Assembly: GCA_947627145.1 (NCBI GenBank)
Contig: CANQUW010000007.1
Location: forward strand, 1 to 20,023
Source of the DNA: an uncultured Bacilli bacterium
Lineage (GTDB): Bacteria; Bacillota_I; Bacilli_A; RF39; UBA660
Length of the DNA stretch: 20,023 bases
Reading direction: 5' to 3'
Position numbers and translations under genes: made by a program. Below the pieces are notes generated by a model. It was not told the origin of the DNA, did no database searches, and was given only the letters and a program-made list of their open reading frames with translations. Positions 1 through 7,908 of the stretch are shown here, piece by piece; positions within the stretch are counted from its first letter, which is position 1, and each line of letters opens with the position of its first letter.

Positions 1-612
1 TTTTTAGGATATCCTGTTAGTCAAGCTGCAGATATTACTGCTTTTAAAGGAGAGTTTGTTCCAGTTGGTGATGATCAATTACCTCTTTTAGAGCAATGTC
101 GTGAAATTGTTAAGAAGTTTAATTCTATTTATGGAGAAACTTTAGTTTTACCTAAACAAGTTTTAAGTAATAATGCTAGAATAAAAGGACTTGATGGTAA
201 TGAGAAGATGGGTAAAAGTTTAGGCAATGCTGTATTTTTGACTGATAGTGATGAAGTTATTTCTAAAAAAGTTATGAGTGCAGTTACTGACCCAAATAAG
301 ATTCATAAAGATGATAAAGCAAATCCTGATAAATGTATGGTTTATTATTATCATAAATTATTTACTAAAGGAGAAGAACTTGATACAGTATGTAGTGAAT
401 GTAAGGCAGGAAGTCGTGGATGTGTTGCTTGTAAAAAAGAACTTATCAATAATATTAAAAAATTCTTAGAGCCAATAAGAGAAAGACGTAAATATTATGA
501 AGATAATCCAGAAGTTGTAAAAGAAATTTTAGATGAAGGCACAAAAAAAGCCCAAGAAACTTCTAAGGCTACTTTAAAAGATGTTAAGAAAGCAATGAAG
601 ATAGATTATTAG
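1..612 (+). CDS. trpS: Tryptophanyl-tRNA synthetase, C-terminal part (truncated by window start)
   Basis: Class I aminoacyl-tRNA synthetase that charges tRNA-Trp in the cytoplasm. The reading frame is open from base 1, so the N-terminal HIGH half lies outside the window; 203 residues are visible. The KMSKS loop reads KMGKSLGN at about residues 69-76, preceded by the NNARIKGLDG stretch typical of TrpRS. The tail carries a GCVACKKEL segment and PIRERR, as in many bacterial TrpRS. An internal ATG at 208 sits inside the KMSKS loop and is not a start. In Bacillus subtilis trpS neighbours yjbA, and the same pair is seen here in convergent orientation. A terminator hairpin overlaps the stop codon. 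Confidence 0.96.
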   Translation, partial: FLGYPVSQAADITAFKGEFVPVGDDQLPLLEQCREIVKKFNSIYGETLVLPKQVLSNNARIKGLDGNEKMGKSLGNAVFLTDSDEVISKKVMSAVTDPNKIHKDDKANPDKCMVYYYHKLFTKGEELDTVCSECKAGSRGCVACKKELINNIKKFLEPIRERRKYYEDNPEVVKEILDEGTKKAQETSKATLKDVKKAMKIDY

Positions 613-627
613 TTTAATCTATTTTTT
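601..627 (+). terminator. Intrinsic terminator of trpS
   Basis: An 8-bp stem ATAGATTA/TAATCTAT with a 6-nt loop is followed by a run of T. It overlaps the last codons and stop of trpS. Confidence 0.8.
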
Positions 628-1263
628 TACTTCCTTCATAGTTAGTATTTCAAATAGTTTTTTATGTTTATCAGAAAAATTATTATTTATATCATCTACA
701 AGTTCATTATAAAAATCACTACTATCTTTTTTATTAAAACACTCTTCATATAAGTATTTTATTTTATTGATATTTTTCTTTTTATAACTGCTCTTTAATT
801 CTTTAAGTAAAAAGTTTTTTATAAATAACTCTTTTCTTGTTAAGAAATTATTTATATTTCTTGATTTTAATTTTTTATATTTTACTTCTGTTTCATCTAA
901 GTTTTCTACAATATCTAGAATTTCTTCTTCTTCATCTAAAAGTAAACTACTTCTATATAGAATTTTACCATTTTCTGAAAACTCTAAAGCAATTACTTTA
1001 GAACCATCACTTACAAGAGTTGCATATTCCATTATTTTTTTTGTTTTTATATCAAAAAGTTCAGTATAGTTTTTTATACTTTCCAAAAATTTACTATCAA
1101 CTTTTATTTCATTAGATATTATATCATCTATAAATTTAGTACTCACTTTAAAAAGTGGGATTTTTTTTACATGTTCAATACTGTCATGTTCATTCCATTC
1201 AAAAAATTCTAAAATACGTTCATTATCTGTTAAATTAATTATAATATCATAAATATATATCAT
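619..1263 (-). CDS. YjbA family protein (UPF0736/DUF3603), function unknown
   Basis: A 214-residue protein resembling B. subtilis YjbA along its length: a start of the type MIYIYDIIIN, an early FFEWNEHDSIEHVKKIPLFKV segment (YjbA has FHEWRKEDTVELLDQVPLLRV), a central LTRKE motif, and an SDKH motif near the C-terminus. No enzymatic motif is visible. The start at 1263 is chosen because AGAAAGGAG lies just before it; a longer reading frame to 1329 has no ribosome binding site. The stop codon of the upstream small membrane gene overlaps this start by one base (TGATG), so the two are translationally coupled. Convergent with trpS. Confidence 0.8.
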   Translation of the reverse strand: MIYIYDIIINLTDNERILEFFEWNEHDSIEHVKKIPLFKVSTKFIDDIISNEIKVDSKFLESIKNYTELFDIKTKKIMEYATLVSDGSKVIALEFSENGKILYRSSLLLDEEEEILDIVENLDETEVKYKKLKSRNINNFLTRKELFIKNFLLKELKSSYKKKNINKIKYLYEECFNKKDSSDFYNELVDDINNNFSDKHKKLFEILTMKEVKK

Positions 1264-1463
1264 CACTTTCTCCTTTCTGTGTATATTGTTATTGTGACCA
1301 AAGTAAGACCAATTAATACATAAAAACATTCATATCTTTTTAAAATAAATAATAAATATTCTTTTAAAGTATAACCAAATGAAAAAAGATTTAGATAAGT
1401 AATTATATAAGTAGAACCTATAGTCATTAGTCCAAAACCTAGTAAAAATAAAATTATACGCAT
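1263..1463 (-). CDS. Small two-helix membrane protein, unknown
   Basis: A 66-residue protein with two hydrophobic segments (about residues 3-27 and 45-60) separated by a short charged loop with KEY and KRYE, and a basic tail ERRK. A clear GAGGAG ribosome binding site precedes the ATG. It forms a two-gene operon with the YjbA-like gene, overlapping by one base. I do not recognise the family and infer no function beyond membrane location. Confidence 0.7.
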   Translation of the reverse strand: MRIILFLLGFGLMTIGSTYIITYLNLFSFGYTLKEYLLFILKRYECFYVLIGLTLVTITIYTERRK

Positions 1464-1521
1464 AAGGTCTCCTCTTTTTTAATTTATGATAATTATAAGT
1501 ATTCTATACAAATTTAAGAAT

Positions 1522-1547
1522 AAAAAAAGAAAGATTATTAGTCTTTC
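1522..1547 (-). terminator. Intrinsic terminator of yebC
   Basis: On the minus strand GAAAGA/TCTTTC with a 7-nt loop is followed by seven T. It overlaps the yebC stop codon. Confidence 0.75.
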
Positions 1548-2257
1548 AAATTATAATATACATCTTGAACATCATCTAGTTCTTCTAATTGTTCAACTAA
1601 AGCATGTATTTTTTCTGCGCCTTCTTCATCTAGTTCAACTTCATTTGTTGGTATATACGTTACTTCACTTGAGATAAAATTATCTACTCCTGCTTGTTCT
1701 AGAGCTGTTTTTACATTTATAAAGTCATCAGGAGATGTAGTTATTCTATATGTATCATCATCTACTACAAAGTCTTCTGCTCCTGCATCAAGGGATGCCA
1801 TCATCATTTCGTCTTCATCATAAGTAGAAGGTATTTCTATTATTCCTTTACGAAGAAACATATAACTTACTGAACCATCTGTTCCAAGATTTCCTCCACG
1901 TTTTGTGAAAGCACTTCTTACCATTGATGCAGTTCTATTTTTATTGTCAGTAAGACAATCTACCATAAATGCTACTCCACCATGTCCATATCCTTCATAA
2001 CGAATTGATTCATAGTTTTCACTATCATTATTTCCTTTTGCTTTATCAATTGCTTTATTAATTTTATCTTTAGGCATATTAGCACTTCTTGCTTTTTCTA
2101 CAATCATACGTAAAGAAGCATTTTGGTCTGGATCAGGTGTTCCTTGTTTTGCTGCAACATAAATTTCTTTTGCTAGTTTTTGAAATACTTTACCACGTGC
2201 AGCATCAGCTTCTCCTTTTGCTCTATGTATTTTTGCCCATTTTGAATGTCCACTCAT
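1538..2257 (-). CDS. yebC: YebC/PmpR (TACO1) family protein
   Basis: A 239-residue protein of the normal family length. The N-terminus MSGHSKWAKIHRAK is the diagnostic YebC signature, followed by the NMPKDKINKAIDKA and YEGYGHGGVAFMV motifs and the three-domain layout ending in an acidic LEELDDVQDVYYN tail. Members were annotated as transcriptional regulators; work on TACO1 and bacterial YebC points to a role in translation of difficult peptide stretches, so the exact job is open. A strong AAGGAGG site precedes the ATG. A consensus sigma-A promoter lies 36 bp upstream and a terminator overlaps the stop, so it is a single-gene transcript. Confidence 0.95.
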   Translation of the reverse strand: MSGHSKWAKIHRAKGEADAARGKVFQKLAKEIYVAAKQGTPDPDQNASLRMIVEKARSANMPKDKINKAIDKAKGNNDSENYESIRYEGYGHGGVAFMVDCLTDNKNRTASMVRSAFTKRGGNLGTDGSVSYMFLRKGIIEIPSTYDEDEMMMASLDAGAEDFVVDDDTYRITTSPDDFINVKTALEQAGVDNFISSEVTYIPTNEVELDEEGAEKIHALVEQLEELDDVQDVYYNLKD

Positions 2258-2292
2258 TTTTATTCCTCCTTCTTCGTTTTTTATTCGTTAAT

Positions 2293-2321
2293 ATTATAAC
2301 ATTATTATTAAAATATGTAAA
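2293..2321 (-). promoter_or_regulatory. Sigma-A promoter of yebC
   Basis: On the minus strand TTTACA (2316-2321), 17-bp spacer, TATAAT (2293-2298). Near-perfect match to the vegetative consensus. Confidence 0.8.
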
Positions 2322-2368
2322 ACGTGACTTTTTATTTCCTTTATGATATATTTAAGATGGTGGTAGTT

Positions 2369-2695
2369 ATGTATGTTAAAATAAAAAAGAAAAAGCTTAA
2401 TGTAAGAGAGCTTACTACTTTTAAAGAGAGGTTTATTAGTTATAAGTTTTATCTCAAACCAATAGAAGATGTTTTACGTTTTCCTCATAAACGTTGGTTT
2501 ACTACTTATTTTTATTGTCAAAGAGTTGATATTGTTATGACTGATAAGAAAAATAAAGTTTTATATATGTATCCTAATTTAAAAAGTGAAAAAAAGATAT
2601 GGCCTAAAAAAAATGTTTATTATACTTATGTGTTTCCTGCAAAAAGTACAATTAATTTAAGAGTTGGTGATATATTAAAAGTAAAGAAGAAATGA
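2369..2695 (+). CDS. Putative DUF192 family protein
   Basis: A 108-residue protein. Its order of motifs follows DUF192: an N-terminal strand, a short helix with ERF, a TTYFYCQRVDIVMTDKKNKV segment (family: TFWM...IDVVFLDK.GKV), a NLKSEKKIWP turn, then FPAKSTINLRVGDIL (family: ELPAG....I..GD.L). The family has a small beta-rich fold of unknown function. I take the ATG at 2369, with GGTGG 6 bases upstream, over the longer frame from 2324, whose start has no binding site. The stop codon abuts the stop of the convergent repeat-protein gene. Assignment is by pattern only. Confidence 0.6.
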   Translation: MYVKIKKKKLNVRELTTFKERFISYKFYLKPIEDVLRFPHKRWFTTYFYCQRVDIVMTDKKNKVLYMYPNLKSEKKIWPKKNVYYTYVFPAKSTINLRVGDILKVKKK

Positions 2696-4129
2696 TTATC
2701 CATTTCCTCTTTTATTTTTAGAAAGTACTTTATTACTATTATTAATATTTTCATTTCTATAAAGTTTTTTTAATATTTCAGTATGTTTTTTATGATTAAT
2801 ACCTTCAGGTTCTAGTAAGTAATAATTTGTTTTCATAATCTGTTCATAACTCATATTATCATATTCTAGCATGTTAGCATAATTCATATCATATTCATGA
2901 TTATTACTTTTTATACTATCAATATTAGTAGCTATTCTAATCAATGTGTTTCTTAATACTTCATCAGGATTATTTTTAATCATTAAGGCATCTTTTATAT
3001 GATAGGGACTTTTGATTCCTGTTTTATCAGTCATAAATTCATATAAATCTACAAATATATCTTCATCAGTTACAGATGATAATATGTTTAAATCAATGTC
3101 TAAATTATTACCTTTTAATACATCTTTATTTGACATTAAGGCTTCAAATAGAAATACGTATTTATCATCTATTTCGTTAAGAGACTCTAAATAATTTAAA
3201 AATTTAGGATTATTATTAACTTTAATACTTTTATTTTGTTTTCTTAAAAACAAACGATGAAGTTCTCTATTTTGTTCAAATCCTATATAATCATCATAAA
3301 AATTTTCATTACTACATTTTTTTGGGTCAACAATATAATAATACATTGCTTTAGCAGTCTTTTCACTTTTGGCTTTTGATACAATATCTATTTCTTTTCT
3401 ATAATTTTTACCATTCACTACATTTTTATTTGTCATTAGTTTATATAAGTATACAGAATTTTTTTCATTGTTTAATAGTATCTGCATATTTTCTATATGA
3501 TATGGATCTTTTAAAGATACCTCATCAGTTGCGAGCATATTTATACAATGATGGGGATAAGAACATATATATTGTAGTTTACTATTTTCTGTATTTAAAA
3601 TTAAATTCATATCATATCTATGATAAATACTTTTAATAGATGCTTTACTTTTAGCGATGTTTGCTAGAGATTCAGCAACAATTTCATCTTTTGCTGATGT
3701 TATAAGTTCTAAGTCTCCATCATGATAAGGACTATTAATAAAATTATCATCATCTATTACGTATAAAGCATATTTTGCATTTTCTGCTTTACTAATCTTT
3801 TCAATATCTTTATAGTAGTTTTTACTTTTTAAAAAATTGGGAGAACATAAGCTATCAAATAAATGCCACCATCCATCTCCATTTTTTAACTTTGACATTG
3901 CTTCTACTCTTTTATTATAATCACTAGATTTTAGTAAGTTTTCATTAATTAAAATTCTTTTAGGAAACATTATTTCTTCAGGATTAACTTCTAGGCTAAT
4001 AAGATTTTTTATTTCTTTTCTACTTAAATTATTCAACCATTCTTCTAATTCTTCTTCAATATAAAAACATTCTGTTAAATTATATTTTTCTATTTGATTA
4101 CTTATTTTTTGTAAATCTATGTTTTTCAT
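2696..4129 (-). CDS. Large protein of ~34-residue degenerate repeats, unknown
   Basis: A 477-residue soluble protein without signal peptide or membrane segment. From about residue 85 to 455 I see nine or ten degenerate units of 33-36 residues. Their consensus is roughly an aromatic LY-lmt-dk start, then iks-PYH or NYY, then a D-M/L-x-I helix and an acidic turn such as KDE or TDE. Examples begin near YALYVIDDDNF, YLYKLMTNKNV and DLYEFMTDKTG. Alternating helices of this kind suggest an alpha-solenoid like TPR, Sel1 or HEAT repeats, but I cannot match it to a named family. A GGGAG site precedes the ATG. It lies 28 bp downstream of yqeY and may share the rpsU transcript. The C-terminus is Asn/Lys-rich and probably disordered. 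Confidence 0.7.
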   Translation of the reverse strand: MKNIDLQKISNQIEKYNLTECFYIEEELEEWLNNLSRKEIKNLISLEVNPEEIMFPKRILINENLLKSSDYNKRVEAMSKLKNGDGWWHLFDSLCSPNFLKSKNYYKDIEKISKAENAKYALYVIDDDNFINSPYHDGDLELITSAKDEIVAESLANIAKSKASIKSIYHRYDMNLILNTENSKLQYICSYPHHCINMLATDEVSLKDPYHIENMQILLNNEKNSVYLYKLMTNKNVVNGKNYRKEIDIVSKAKSEKTAKAMYYYIVDPKKCSNENFYDDYIGFEQNRELHRLFLRKQNKSIKVNNNPKFLNYLESLNEIDDKYVFLFEALMSNKDVLKGNNLDIDLNILSSVTDEDIFVDLYEFMTDKTGIKSPYHIKDALMIKNNPDEVLRNTLIRIATNIDSIKSNNHEYDMNYANMLEYDNMSYEQIMKTNYYLLEPEGINHKKHTEILKKLYRNENINNSNKVLSKNKRGNG

Positions 4130-4157
4130 AATTAGACTCCCTTTATATATTTGTATA

Positions 4158-4604
4158 TTAATTTTGTATATTTTCTCTTACCATAGTACTTACTTGTTTT
4201 AAGTCAAATCTTCCTTTGACTTTTGGAGTTACTATTCCCATAACACGTCCCATATCTTTCATACTTTCAGGTTTAACTTCAGCACAAGCATCATCTATTA
4301 TTTTTCTTACTTCTTCTTCTGTTAGAGCTTTTGGCATATATTTTTTTAATATTTCAAGTTCTCTTTTTATACCTTCAGCTAAATCAGTACGTCCTGCATT
4401 TTTAAATGTTTCAAGGGATTCATTTCTTGTTTTTACTTCTCTTGTTAAAACATCAATTGCAAGTTCATCATCTAGAGCACGTTTTTTATCAATGTGTTCT
4501 AAATCCATTGCTGACTTTACCATACGAATTACAGTAAGTCTTTCTTTTTCTTTTGCTTTCATAGCATCTACCATATCTTTTTTTAGTGTTTCATAAATTG
4601 TCAT
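4158..4604 (-). CDS. yqeY: GatB/YqeY domain protein
   Basis: A 148-residue protein of the normal YqeY length. It matches the family from the start (MTIYETLKKDMVDAMKAKEKERLTVIRM type) through ILKKYMPKALTEEEV and the terminal MGRVMGIVTPKVKGR segment. The C-terminal domain is shared with the tRNA-binding tail of GatB, so a tRNA-related role is assumed, though none is proven. AAGGAGG precedes the start. It sits 31 bp after rpsU, the order known from Bacillus and many other bacteria, and probably shares its promoter. Confidence 0.93.
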   Translation of the reverse strand: MTIYETLKKDMVDAMKAKEKERLTVIRMVKSAMDLEHIDKKRALDDELAIDVLTREVKTRNESLETFKNAGRTDLAEGIKRELEILKKYMPKALTEEEVRKIIDDACAEVKPESMKDMGRVMGIVTPKVKGRFDLKQVSTMVRENIQN

Positions 4605-4635
4605 AATTTATTCCTCCTTATACAGTTAAAGAGAC

Positions 4636-4848
4636 TTAATAGTCTCTGTCTCTTTTGTTTCTTTTTCTTGCTTTTTTGATTCCTTCTTTTTCAGCCATTT
4701 TTCTTTTGACTCCATTTTTAATATGGAATTTCCTTTTGTTAACTTCTGAAGCGAGGTTGTTTCTTGCATTTTGTTGTTTCCATCTTCTGATAGCGCCATT
4801 TAAGTCACCATTTTTTACATCTGATCTTGTAACTGTTTTATTTGCCAT
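4636..4848 (-). CDS. rpsU: 30S ribosomal protein S21
   Basis: A 70-residue very basic protein. It has the S21 pattern: a DLNGAIRRWKQQ segment (usual: LDDALRRFKR), a central KRKFHIKNGVKRKMAEKEG stretch (usual: R.REFYEKPSVKRKRK) and a poly-basic tail KKARKRNKRDRD. It is slightly longer than the Bacillus protein (57 residues), with extra residues at both ends. S21 binds late at the 30S platform near the anti-Shine-Dalgarno. GGGAGG precedes the ATG. First gene of the rpsU-yqeY unit, with its own promoter. Confidence 0.9.
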   Translation of the reverse strand: MANKTVTRSDVKNGDLNGAIRRWKQQNARNNLASEVNKRKFHIKNGVKRKMAEKEGIKKARKRNKRDRDY

Positions 4849-4878
4849 TATTATCCCTCCCTTCGTTTCACTAAAAAG

Positions 4879-4908
4879 ATTATATCACAAAATTGTTTTA
4901 TTTTTCAA
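4879..4908 (-). promoter_or_regulatory. Sigma-A promoter of rpsU-yqeY
   Basis: On the minus strand TTGAAA (4903-4908), 18-bp spacer, TATAAT (4879-4884) with a TG four bases upstream of the -10. Confidence 0.75.
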
Positions 4909-4945
4909 CAAAATTTGATATTTTTCGTACTTTTTTTGCTTAATT

Positions 4946-5074
4946 TTAGAAAATCGCCGCTAAAAGTGCACCTAAAAACCTTCCTATTACGAATAAAAAG
5001 TAATATATAACTGTGATAAAAGTGATTGATACTACTAAATTTAGTACTTTATTATTGGCTATTTTATTCCACAT
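4946..5074 (-). CDS. 42-residue membrane peptide, possible bacteriocin immunity protein
   Basis: A short gene whose product starts MWNKIANNKV and then has one long hydrophobic segment (about residues 11-42), with a GRFLG motif. AGGAGAAGGG lies 5-12 bases before the ATG. The start overlaps the end of the second leader peptide gene by 16 bp in another frame, so it is the last gene of the bacteriocin operon. Small membrane peptides downstream of class II bacteriocins are often immunity factors; that is inference from position only. It lacks a double-glycine leader, so it is unlikely to be a third bacteriocin peptide. No clear terminator follows. Confidence 0.6.
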   Translation of the reverse strand: MWNKIANNKVLNLVVSITFITVIYYFLFVIGRFLGALLAAIF

Positions 5075-5244
5075 ACATTCCCTTCTCCTATTCTTCTTAC
5101 TGAAGAACCAAAACTACTTCCTATTTCAAATACTAACTCACCCACTTTAACAATAGCATTTAAAAGTGTTGCAGTTAATGTTAAATCAGTAAGTGTTGTT
5201 CCTCCATTTATTTCTTGTAATTTTTCATCCTTTATCTTTTTCAT
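5059..5244 (-). CDS. Double-glycine-leader bacteriocin precursor, peptide 2
   Basis: A 61-residue precursor. The leader MKKIKDEKLQEINGG is a textbook double-glycine leader (L at -7, I at -4, GG at -2/-1) as cut by C39 peptidase exporters. The mature part is about 46 residues, hydrophobic at first, then GSSFGSSVRRIGEGNVCGIK, with a GxxxG motif and one Cys near the end. The start at 5244 is preferred because the leader begins there; an in-frame ATG at 5256 sits directly on the AAAGG site. The preceding peptide's stop overlaps this start (ATGA), giving coupling and presumably equal amounts. With peptide 1 it looks like a class IIb two-peptide bacteriocin. Confidence 0.85.
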   Translation of the reverse strand: MKKIKDEKLQEINGGTTLTDLTLTATLLNAIVKVGELVFEIGSSFGSSVRRIGEGNVCGIK

Positions 5245-5387
5245 TCTACACCACATCCTTTCGGATTAACTATTCCTTCTATAAATCCAAGAGCAAACGT
5301 AATTAGAGCCCCTATTCCTACTACTACCCAAGCAGATACTTCTCCTCCAGTTATTTCTGTTAATTTTTCATTATCTATTTTTTCCAT
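5241..5387 (-). CDS. Double-glycine-leader bacteriocin precursor, peptide 1
   Basis: A 48-residue precursor, overlooked by long-ORF searches. The leader MEKIDNEKLTEITGG has the double-glycine pattern. The mature part is 33 residues with a hydrophobic core containing GIG and GFIEG (a GxxxG motif), and the tail VNPKGCGVE with a single Cys. AAGGAG lies 7 bases before the ATG. The gene begins 4 bp after the accessory gene stop and overlaps peptide 2 by 4 bp. Paired GxxxG peptides in one operon are the hallmark of class IIb bacteriocins, which form pores in target membranes as helix-helix pairs; activity here is inferred. Confidence 0.85.
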   Translation of the reverse strand: MEKIDNEKLTEITGGEVSAWVVVGIGALITFALGFIEGIVNPKGCGVE

Positions 5388-5391
5388 TTTA

Positions 5392-5796
5392 CTACTCCTT
5401 CCAACATGATTTAAATATTTTATATAATTTTTCTTTTTTCTCCATTACCCTAATAGTTATAGAGTCCCCTACTTTATACTTTTTATCTAAATCTATTTTA
5501 ACTTTTACTTCATGATAGAACTTATTATTTTGTTTTAGGATATTTCTATTTACTTCTTCTATTTTTCTTTTATATTTTTTATCATTTATATATACATAGT
5601 GATTTGCTTTTAAATATTTTAATTCTTTATTTGTTATAAATGTATCTATTACTTTATCATTTAAAACACTTGCATTTATTAAAATATATTTATTATAAGT
5701 ATTTGTAAAAATTATATCTATAAAAATGATATATGAAATTATAAGTAAGAAGATACTAGTAAATAGAGCTTGGTTTTTCTCATATCTTTTCTTCAT
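5392..5796 (-). CDS. HlyD-like bacteriocin export accessory protein (short)
   Basis: A 134-residue protein with a basic N-terminus, one membrane anchor (about residues 11-30), and an extracellular beta-rich part ending in YKVGDSITIRVMEKKEKL, which resembles the C-terminal barrel of HlyD/MFP accessory proteins. It is much shorter than full LcnD/MesE-type proteins and lacks their long coiled coil. It overlaps the exporter gene by 17 bp, so it is translationally coupled. I chose the ATG at 5796, with GGAAAA upstream; the ATG at 5808 is possible but has no Shine-Dalgarno. Likely the partner of the ABC exporter in moving the bacteriocin peptides across the envelope. Confidence 0.65.
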   Translation of the reverse strand: MKKRYEKNQALFTSIFLLIISYIIFIDIIFTNTYNKYILINASVLNDKVIDTFITNKELKYLKANHYVYINDKKYKRKIEEVNRNILKQNNKFYHEVKVKIDLDKKYKVGDSITIRVMEKKEKLYKIFKSCWKE

Positions 5797-7870
5797 AGAT
5801 TTTTCCATTTTTCAAGTAAATTGTACGTTCAAACATATCTTTATTTTTTTCATTATGTGATATAAAAATTATAGTTTTTCCTTTTAGAAACTTAAATACT
5901 TTATCTAATATTTCTAATTCTTTTTTGGAATCAACTTGGCTTAAGGCTTCATCAAAAATATAAATATCACTCTCCTTTAATAGACTTCTCGCAAGTATTA
6001 TTCTCTGTCTTTCTCCTCCACTTAGATTAAATCCGTTTTCTTCTATCATACTTTTAATTCCTAAATCACTTTTATTTATAATCTCATCAACTTGTGTTAT
6101 ACTGCATACTCTTTTTAATTTCTTTTCATCTATTACTCTTCCTAAAGTAATATTTTCTTCTATGCTTTCTGTGAATAAATATTCATTTTGAGAAATATAA
6201 TTAATTTTATTTCTTATTAAATCCAGATGGTAGTGATTGATATCTATTCCTTTAATAGAAATATTACCAAATGGTGTATCTATATATCTTATTAAGAATT
6301 TCATAAGAGTACTTTTACCAGAACCAGTTGGACCATGAAAAAATACTTTTTCTCCATATTTAATTTCTAGATTAATATTATCAAGTAATTTCTTACCATT
6401 ATAGGAAAATGTTAAATTCTTATATTTTATAATTCCTTTTAAATTATATTTAGTATAATGACGACTTCCAATAAAGTTTTCTTTCTTTACCATGAATAAG
6501 TCTTCTACTCTTTCTAAAGATATTTTAAATTTATTATATAAATGAAATAAGTCTATTAAGTTTTTAAATGATGTGAAATAATAATTTAAAACACTTTGAA
6601 ATACTATTAACTCACTTAAAGTCATTCTATTTTTTATAATATTTATAGAACCAAAATATAGAATTATACATACTCCTATTTGGATTATGATATTTTTTGT
6701 GAATTTTTCTAATTCTTCTACTTGAGAAAGACGGTATACTGCATTTAATAGTGCTTGATATTTTTTTCTAAACTTATAGATAACATTATTTTCTATGTGT
6801 TGTCCTTTTATTACCATATTTGATGATAAGATTTCTATTAAATAAGAATTTACATTTACCTCCTTTTTGTGATATTTAATAGTTAGTTTATTTAAAACTT
6901 TTTTTACCATTATTGATATTATAAATAATAAGGATATAATACCTAGTACAATAAGTGTCATCTCTTTATTTAGATTTAAAAGTAATATTATAAAAATAAT
7001 TATACATAAGAGGTCTGTTGTTAAGAAACAAAATAGATTTGAAAGAAAGGTTTTTGCATCACTTAAATCTCTTATTCTTGATACAACTTCTCCTGTTGTC
7101 CTATTCTTATAATAAAGATATGGAAGTGAGATTATTTGGCGAAATGTTTTCATAGTCAATACTTCATCAAAGAGTTCACTCCATTTAATTAAGGTAAGGT
7201 TACGAAGTAATGAGGTAATTTCTCCTAGAATAAATATAAAAAGCATTACTATTGTTATGGATAAGACGTTGTCACGTGAGTTATAGTTTAGTGCATGATC
7301 CATTAAATATTTTAAATGAAATGCAGATAAAATATTTAATGTAAAACAGCCAAAGCTTAAGAATAACAAAAAGAATAAATGTATTTTGTAGGTATTGATA
7401 AAATTTATTATAGACGTTTTTAAGATATTTTTTGATGTGAAGTTCGCAATTTGCTTTCTTGGTTTTAAGTATATAAAGTTTCCACTTGTAAGTAGGTTGA
7501 ATTCAGAAAATTTTAATACTTTTTTTCCTTTGGCTGGATCCATTACCATTAGTTTTTTATTCTTATGGTCAATGTCATATATTACAATGAAGTGCTTGTA
7601 GGTTTTATTTAATATCACGTGTGAAATGATTGGTAAATCCTCTTTCTTTAAATTATCGATACTGCCATTCAATCCATATGAATTAAATCCTAATGAATTT
7701 GCACATTCAACTAACGCTCGTGCTGTTACACCGTTTCTTGAAGTATTAGTAAGCTGTCGTAAATTTTCTTTAGAGATATTACCATTATAAAATCTTATTA
7801 CTGAGAGCAGACAACAAATGCCACAATCTTTGATTCCGTCTTGCATTACTATTTTACTATTTGCTTTAAT
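5780..7870 (-). CDS. Peptidase-containing ABC exporter (C39) for double-glycine peptides, AUU start
   Basis: A PCAT-type transporter that cleaves leaders at GG and exports the mature peptides. The N-terminal C39 peptidase has QDGIKDCGICCL (Cys about residue 16, oxyanion Gln about 10), the catalytic His in HFIVIYDID and Asp in MDPAKG. A six-helix membrane domain follows (about 150-430), then an ATPase with Walker A GPTGSGKST (about 513), LSGGERQR (about 615), Walker B IYIFDEA (about 637) and an H-loop ISHN (about 672). Start: a perfect GGAGGTG lies 7 bases before an in-frame ATT at 7868-7870, with no ATG, GTG or TTG nearby. Starting there puts the Cys exactly where the family has it. The next ATG (MQDGIKD) would cut into the catalytic motif region; the upstream ATG at 7930 has no binding site. 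First gene of the bacteriocin operon. Confidence 0.93.
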   Translation of the reverse strand: MKANSKIVMQDGIKDCGICCLLSVIRFYNGNISKENLRQLTNTSRNGVTARALVECANSLGFNSYGLNGSIDNLKKEDLPIISHVILNKTYKHFIVIYDIDHKNKKLMVMDPAKGKKVLKFSEFNLLTSGNFIYLKPRKQIANFTSKNILKTSIINFINTYKIHLFFLLFLSFGCFTLNILSAFHLKYLMDHALNYNSRDNVLSITIVMLFIFILGEITSLLRNLTLIKWSELFDEVLTMKTFRQIISLPYLYYKNRTTGEVVSRIRDLSDAKTFLSNLFCFLTTDLLCIIIFIILLLNLNKEMTLIVLGIISLLFIISIMVKKVLNKLTIKYHKKEVNVNSYLIEILSSNMVIKGQHIENNVIYKFRKKYQALLNAVYRLSQVEELEKFTKNIIIQIGVCIILYFGSINIIKNRMTLSELIVFQSVLNYYFTSFKNLIDLFHLYNKFKISLERVEDLFMVKKENFIGSRHYTKYNLKGIIKYKNLTFSYNGKKLLDNINLEIKYGEKVFFHGPTGSGKSTLMKFLIRYIDTPFGNISIKGIDINHYHLDLIRNKINYISQNEYLFTESIEENITLGRVIDEKKLKRVCSITQVDEIINKSDLGIKSMIEENGFNLSGGERQRIILARSLLKESDIYIFDEALSQVDSKKELEILDKVFKFLKGKTIIFISHNEKNKDMFERTIYLKNGKIYEEKI

Positions 7871-7908
7871 TTTCCCACCTCCACTTATTATATAATAGGA
7901 AAAATTAA

